In this document: positions 51,430 to 54,473 of the stretch, piece by piece | Layout of the letters: the number at the start of each line of letters is the position of its first letter | How positions within the stretch are numbered: position 1 is the stretch's first letter | Assembly: GCA_900542195.1 (NCBI GenBank) | Contig: UQNA01000011.1 | Span: 1-54,473 of the forward strand | DNA length: 54,473 nucleotides | Direction of reading: 5' to 3' | Source: an uncultured Sutterella sp. | GTDB taxonomy: Bacteria > Pseudomonadota > Gammaproteobacteria > Burkholderiales > Burkholderiaceae_F | Position numbers and translations under genes: made by a program | Notes under the pieces: generated by a model | The model's database searches: none | Told to the model about the DNA's origin: nothing | What the model saw: only the letters and a program-made list of their open reading frames with translations

Positions 51430-53214
51430 ATGATGGAAAAAAGACATACGGTTTTAGTTTGGTCGACCAAAGGACTAGCGGATCTGCGAAGCGATGCTTA
51501 CTTGGAGAAAAAGCAAGAGTTCTTAAATGGGATAATTTTGCTTCAACGTCTGAGTTCATTTAGACCGAGGGACGCTTTGTCAGCCGAAAATCTCATCGCT
51601 CTTCTGGAAGAAACAGAAAAACTCAAAGAAACTTTAATGACCTGCTGCAAGGCGGCAGAAACAATCGCAGCAGCAGATAGCAAAATTTCAGCCGAAAAAG
51701 TCAACGTGATGGAAAAGGCTCTCATTCTGCGGAAGGTCTCCAAAGAAATACAAGATTACTTCCAAGAAGCCTTGGATAAGAAAATATTCTCGTCAGAACT
51801 TGCCAAAAAGTGGTTGGAGGAGAAAAGAAAATCAGGCTCCGAATCCTCCCAAGGTTTAGATAACAAAGTAGAGATGCTTGTCCTGGAACCGCTGTTTTCT
51901 CTTTACTTCCACCTGAAAGGGAGCATACAAACAACGGTGATTTTTCCTGACGGTTCTATTGAAAGAGCTTCACCCTCGGCTATCAATTTTTTGCTCAAGA
52001 ATACCGCCGAACCCGAGAAGCGCAAAAGGATATTTAATGCCCTCTCGGCGAGTTTTGCTCAAAATTCAACGGTTTTCTGCGATATCTTGAATTCAGTTAC
52101 CGGAGCTCACCTCCTGCACGCCTCGCGCAATAACCAAACCATTTTGGAATACGCTTTATGTCAAGAGAACATCGGGAAGGCAGCATTTGATGCTGTGTCT
52201 GTCGCTTACTGGGAACGAATGCCTGAATTGCGAAAGGTGATTAGATTCCTGGGTTCGTGCCTCGGAAATGAGACCTCTCAAGCTCTTCCGACCGCCTTGT
52301 TTGGGACGGCGCTTCCTCATTTAAGCTGTCCGAGCCATCTGCGCTCTTTTGAAATGACTTTGCAGGTATTAGAAAAGGCGGTTCGAGATGTATTTCCCAA
52401 TTTTTCAGAATTTTTAGAAGAGTGCCGAAACGGCCGTTGGATAGAAACTCACAATTACTCAGGCGGCGCCGGTGGCGCATGGTGTTCGGAAATCCCGTCG
52501 GATCGAGCTGTCGCCGTTTATGTGGACTACGAAGCAAATATTAATCGGGCTTTCGAAACGGCTCACACGCTAGGAGATGCATTCTTGCGTTGGTCTACTT
52601 TCCGGGTCCCTTACCATCAGAGACGATTGTCTGAATTGCGTTGCGAGTTTATCGGCAGACTTTTCGAAGAACTGCTTCTCCGGCATCTTCTCATGTGCAC
52701 TCAAAAGCCGGAGGACAGGTGCGCAATATTGTGGCACGGCTTAAGAAGACTGGTTATCAACTTGGTCCAAATACCGTTTAGGTTTCGGCTGGTTGAAAGA
52801 ATTTACGCCGAGAGGTCGAATGGATATCTTTCGGTAGAAAAAATCAACGACTTGACAAGAACGTGCTGGACTCACTTCTTCCAAGATACCGTGGCAGATA
52901 CGGACCAGTATATCTGGGCAAGAAAGCCTCATTTTTATAATCCGGTGAGACCTCACCATGATTTTCAATACACGCTCGGATTCCTCTCAGCAAACCTTTT
53001 GATTGCAGCTCTAAAAAAATATGAAGGGCCGGAAGATATCGGAAAGTCGATTTTAGAGGCCTGTGCTTTGTATCCCTACGAAGAAATTTTTAGAAGAATT
53101 TTGAATATTGATATAGAACAGAACGAAATTTGGAAGAAGGCCTTGGACGAGGCGCTTCTTCCAATGGGAGAAATTAGATCTTATATGAGTTACATCTTCC
53201 AGAAGGAAGATTAA
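51430..53214 (+). CDS. M3-family oligoendopeptidase homologue lacking HExxH (probable pseudo-enzyme)
   Basis: A 594-residue cytoplasmic protein whose layout follows oligoendopeptidase F (PepF, M3B): an N-terminal helical part, then NYSGGAGGAWCSEIPSDRAV, which aligns with the family's GxYxxGGaWC region before the zinc motif. At the zinc site the family's HELGH reads HTLGD (379-383), so the catalytic Glu is Thr and the second His is Asp. The third-ligand region (LSELRCEFIGRLFEELLL) is also changed from ASTFNE. Peptidase activity is unlikely. The frame is intact over 1.8 kb, suggesting a retained non-catalytic role. Its neighbours give no clue. Confidence 0.72.
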   Translation: MMEKRHTVLVWSTKGLADLRSDAYLEKKQEFLNGIILLQRLSSFRPRDALSAENLIALLEETEKLKETLMTCCKAAETIAAADSKISAEKVNVMEKALILRKVSKEIQDYFQEALDKKIFSSELAKKWLEEKRKSGSESSQGLDNKVEMLVLEPLFSLYFHLKGSIQTTVIFPDGSIERASPSAINFLLKNTAEPEKRKRIFNALSASFAQNSTVFCDILNSVTGAHLLHASRNNQTILEYALCQENIGKAAFDAVSVAYWERMPELRKVIRFLGSCLGNETSQALPTALFGTALPHLSCPSHLRSFEMTLQVLEKAVRDVFPNFSEFLEECRNGRWIETHNYSGGAGGAWCSEIPSDRAVAVYVDYEANINRAFETAHTLGDAFLRWSTFRVPYHQRRLSELRCEFIGRLFEELLLRHLLMCTQKPEDRCAILWHGLRRLVINLVQIPFRFRLVERIYAERSNGYLSVEKINDLTRTCWTHFFQDTVADTDQYIWARKPHFYNPVRPHHDFQYTLGFLSANLLIAALKKYEGPEDIGKSILEACALYPYEEIFRRILNIDIEQNEIWKKALDEALLPMGEIRSYMSYIFQKED

Positions 53215-53226
53215 ATACTCAAGTGA

Positions 53227-54356
53227 TTAGAAATAGTGGGAAAGCCCAAGTGTTCCGTAGAATGCCTTTGGTTTGATGGATTCGTTGGAAGATTTATATT
53301 TGGCACCCGAGGCTCCAATGGCTGAATACAGCTTAGTGTTCTTTGAGAAAGCATACTGATAACCTAAACCGACAAAACCGCCGTCAACTTTAAGTTTGGA
53401 TGCATACTCATCTGTATCTGCGTGTACATAGCCGGCTGCGCCTAAAAGATTGCCGCCGAGAACAGGAGTTGAGAAACCTAAGATGACGCTGCCGCCTTTA
53501 AGGCCGTCAATTACTTTGAGCTGTGCGGCAGAGATTTTGCCGATGCCGTGGTCCTTCATGTCGCCGAAAGCCGGAGTTCCTACACCGTCAGCATTTCTAA
53601 AGTATTGCAGAGAAAGATAGGTAGTGAAGCTTTGGAGTTTCCAGTTTCCACCGGCAGTCACTCTCCACATGTCCTTCGGATTTCTCTTTAAAGTCGTAAG
53701 TTTTTCATTAACTCTTTCGAAGAGGACTACACCCTCAGCTTGGGATCCTTTCCAAGTCACGCCTAAACCGAAATAATGATCGGAAGTTGAACGGTTTTCA
53801 TGATCTTCATCACCCATGGAATATTGAGTTGTAAGCTGGAATCCGTCCATAACCGGAGAGCGGTAGATAACGGCATTGTCATTGCGGGATGCAGGCAGTT
53901 TCGCATAGACGATGTTTTGGTTGCCGATTTCCCAGATACCGGTTCCGAAAGGATTTACGTTTCCAAGAAGGTTAAAGGATCCGCCGTCAGTTCCAAGGAC
54001 GGAAGAACGGCCGGCTGCGAGGATGCCGTAAGGAGACTCAATTTGCAAAGTGGCTTCTCTGCTGAATGCAAGTCCTTCTGAGCCTTCTGCACCGGTGTCG
54101 GAGTCAAAGCCGTTTTCCAACACGAATTTGACTTTATAACCGTTACCGAGATCTTCAGTTCCTTTGATGCCAATGCGGTTAGAGGTACCGCCTCCGCTAA
54201 TCATTTCAACATTGTTGACGGTAGAGCCCAAGCCGTTGTCAACGTGCGAGGCGCCGACTCCGACGTCGATTCTTCCGTATACGGTTACTGAAGATTCTGC
54301 GTAAGCGGTTGCAGTAAATGAGAGTGCTGCTAGTAAGGCAATGGAGAGTTTTTTCA
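53227..54356 (-). pseudogene. general porin gene split at its start codon by a group II intron
   Basis: The minus strand codes for a complete porin from its second base: TG-AAA-AAA gives (M)KKLSIALLAALSFTATAYA, a signal peptide, then ESSVTVYGRIDVGVGASHV, the porin start, through to the terminal ...LGLSHYF. The expected A of ATG should be base 54357, but that is the first base of the inserted element. So the reading frame is about 376 residues long and intact apart from the lost start and leader. No RBS-supported alternative start is obvious; the in-frame TTG at 54231 would lack the signal. It resembles the porin at 33449. Confidence 0.85.
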
Positions 54357-54473
54357 GTGCGCCCAGCAGGGCGCCTTTCTTTAGGGTGTAAATCCCGAAC
54401 CTGCCCGATGAGGGGAAGGGTTAGCGACTCGGCAAGGGTTTAACGGCGACGTTAAGTCTGAAGGAAGCTGATA
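54357..54473 (+). mobile_element. 5' end of a group II intron
   Basis: Sequence beginning GTGCGCCCAGCAGGGCGC at 54357 fits the GUGYG 5' consensus and the opening stem-loop of bacterial group II introns (GCGCCC-AGCA-GGGCGC, 54359-54374). It continues as domain I-like sequence (GGTGTAAATCCCGAACCTG, GTTAGCGACTCGGCAAGGG) to the window end. It is oriented opposite to the porin it interrupts, so it could not be spliced out of the porin mRNA. The reverse transcriptase gene is outside the window. Confidence 0.75.

Noticed and set aside
51154..51447. 97-codon minus-strand frame between phoB and the M3-like gene
   Set aside because: No family resemblance, no clear ribosome site, overlap with the next gene's start, and AT-driven lysine/isoleucine-rich composition.
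53227..54231. Porin start at the in-frame TTG 54231
   Set aside because: It would drop the signal peptide and first strand that are plainly encoded upstream to 54356.

Overview
The window reads as a stretch of chromosome from an anaerobic, asaccharolytic betaproteobacterium of the Sutterellaceae type (Parasutterella/Sutterella-like). That placement is inferred from gene content, not from a database search. The support is: the gene order TPR protein - lolB - ispE - tRNA-Gln - prs - rplY - pth - ychF, known from Burkholderiales; two general porins of the betaproteobacterial type; many LysR regulators; and carbon and energy genes that are almost all amino-acid or dicarboxylate transporters, amidohydrolases, a molybdoenzyme and a cytochrome c rather than sugar genes. 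No rRNA is present; one tRNA was found. No CRISPR array was seen.

Layout. 1-53 is the 3' end of a group II intron and 54357-54473 is the 5' end of one, so the window probably lies between two copies of the same repeated element. 360-4919: an AraC regulator divergent from an operon of two YjiH/YjiG-like membrane proteins, an M20 amidohydrolase and 2,3-diaminopropionate ammonia-lyase. 5245-8446: accessory genes (antitoxin-like protein, AAA-ATPase/PD-(D/E)XK protein, an unknown). 8556-12785: a DASS transporter behind two CYTH-fold proteins, with LysR and XRE regulators. 12795-19523: housekeeping genes ychF, DUF523, pth, deaD, rplY, prs, tRNA-Gln, ispE. 19595-24754: an inserted block (Fic-like protein, LysR, two-subunit molybdoenzyme, TorD chaperone) that separates ispE from lolB and the TPR gene (24778-27068). 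27374-29128: an AlbA/HATPase regulator followed by nested repeats. 29674-33332: M20 peptidase plus Dcu transporter, divergent from a LysR gene. 33449-36806: a porin, a frameshifted tetraheme cytochrome c, and a C45-type hydrolase. 37066-44253: DcuC transporter, asparaginase and amidohydrolase operon, LysR, a DUF3298-like protein and a DAACS symporter with altered binding residues. 44558-50887: a phosphate-starvation block. 51430-54356: an M3-like peptidase lacking its HExxH motif, and a porin split at its start codon by the intron.

How it works together. Three separate modules pair an amide- or peptide-cleaving enzyme with a dicarboxylate or amino-acid transporter: YjiHG+M20+DpaL, Dcu+M20, and DcuC+asparaginase+amidohydrolase. 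This fits growth on amino acids with C4-dicarboxylate exchange and fumarate/aspartate metabolism. The phosphate block is the most coherent regulatory unit. Runs of PhoB heptamers in exact 11-bp phase precede an alkaline phosphatase gene (six heptamers) and a Tat-exported HD-domain hydrolase gene (four heptamers). A PhoB-type regulator closes the block, and a small exported protein with an ABC/FtsX transporter sits in the phosphatase operon.

Most notable: the intron inserted between A and TG of a porin start codon; the exported HD hydrolase under PhoB control; the M3 pseudo-peptidase; the frameshifted tetraheme cytochrome; and the tandem CYTH genes fused by operon to a dicarboxylate transporter.
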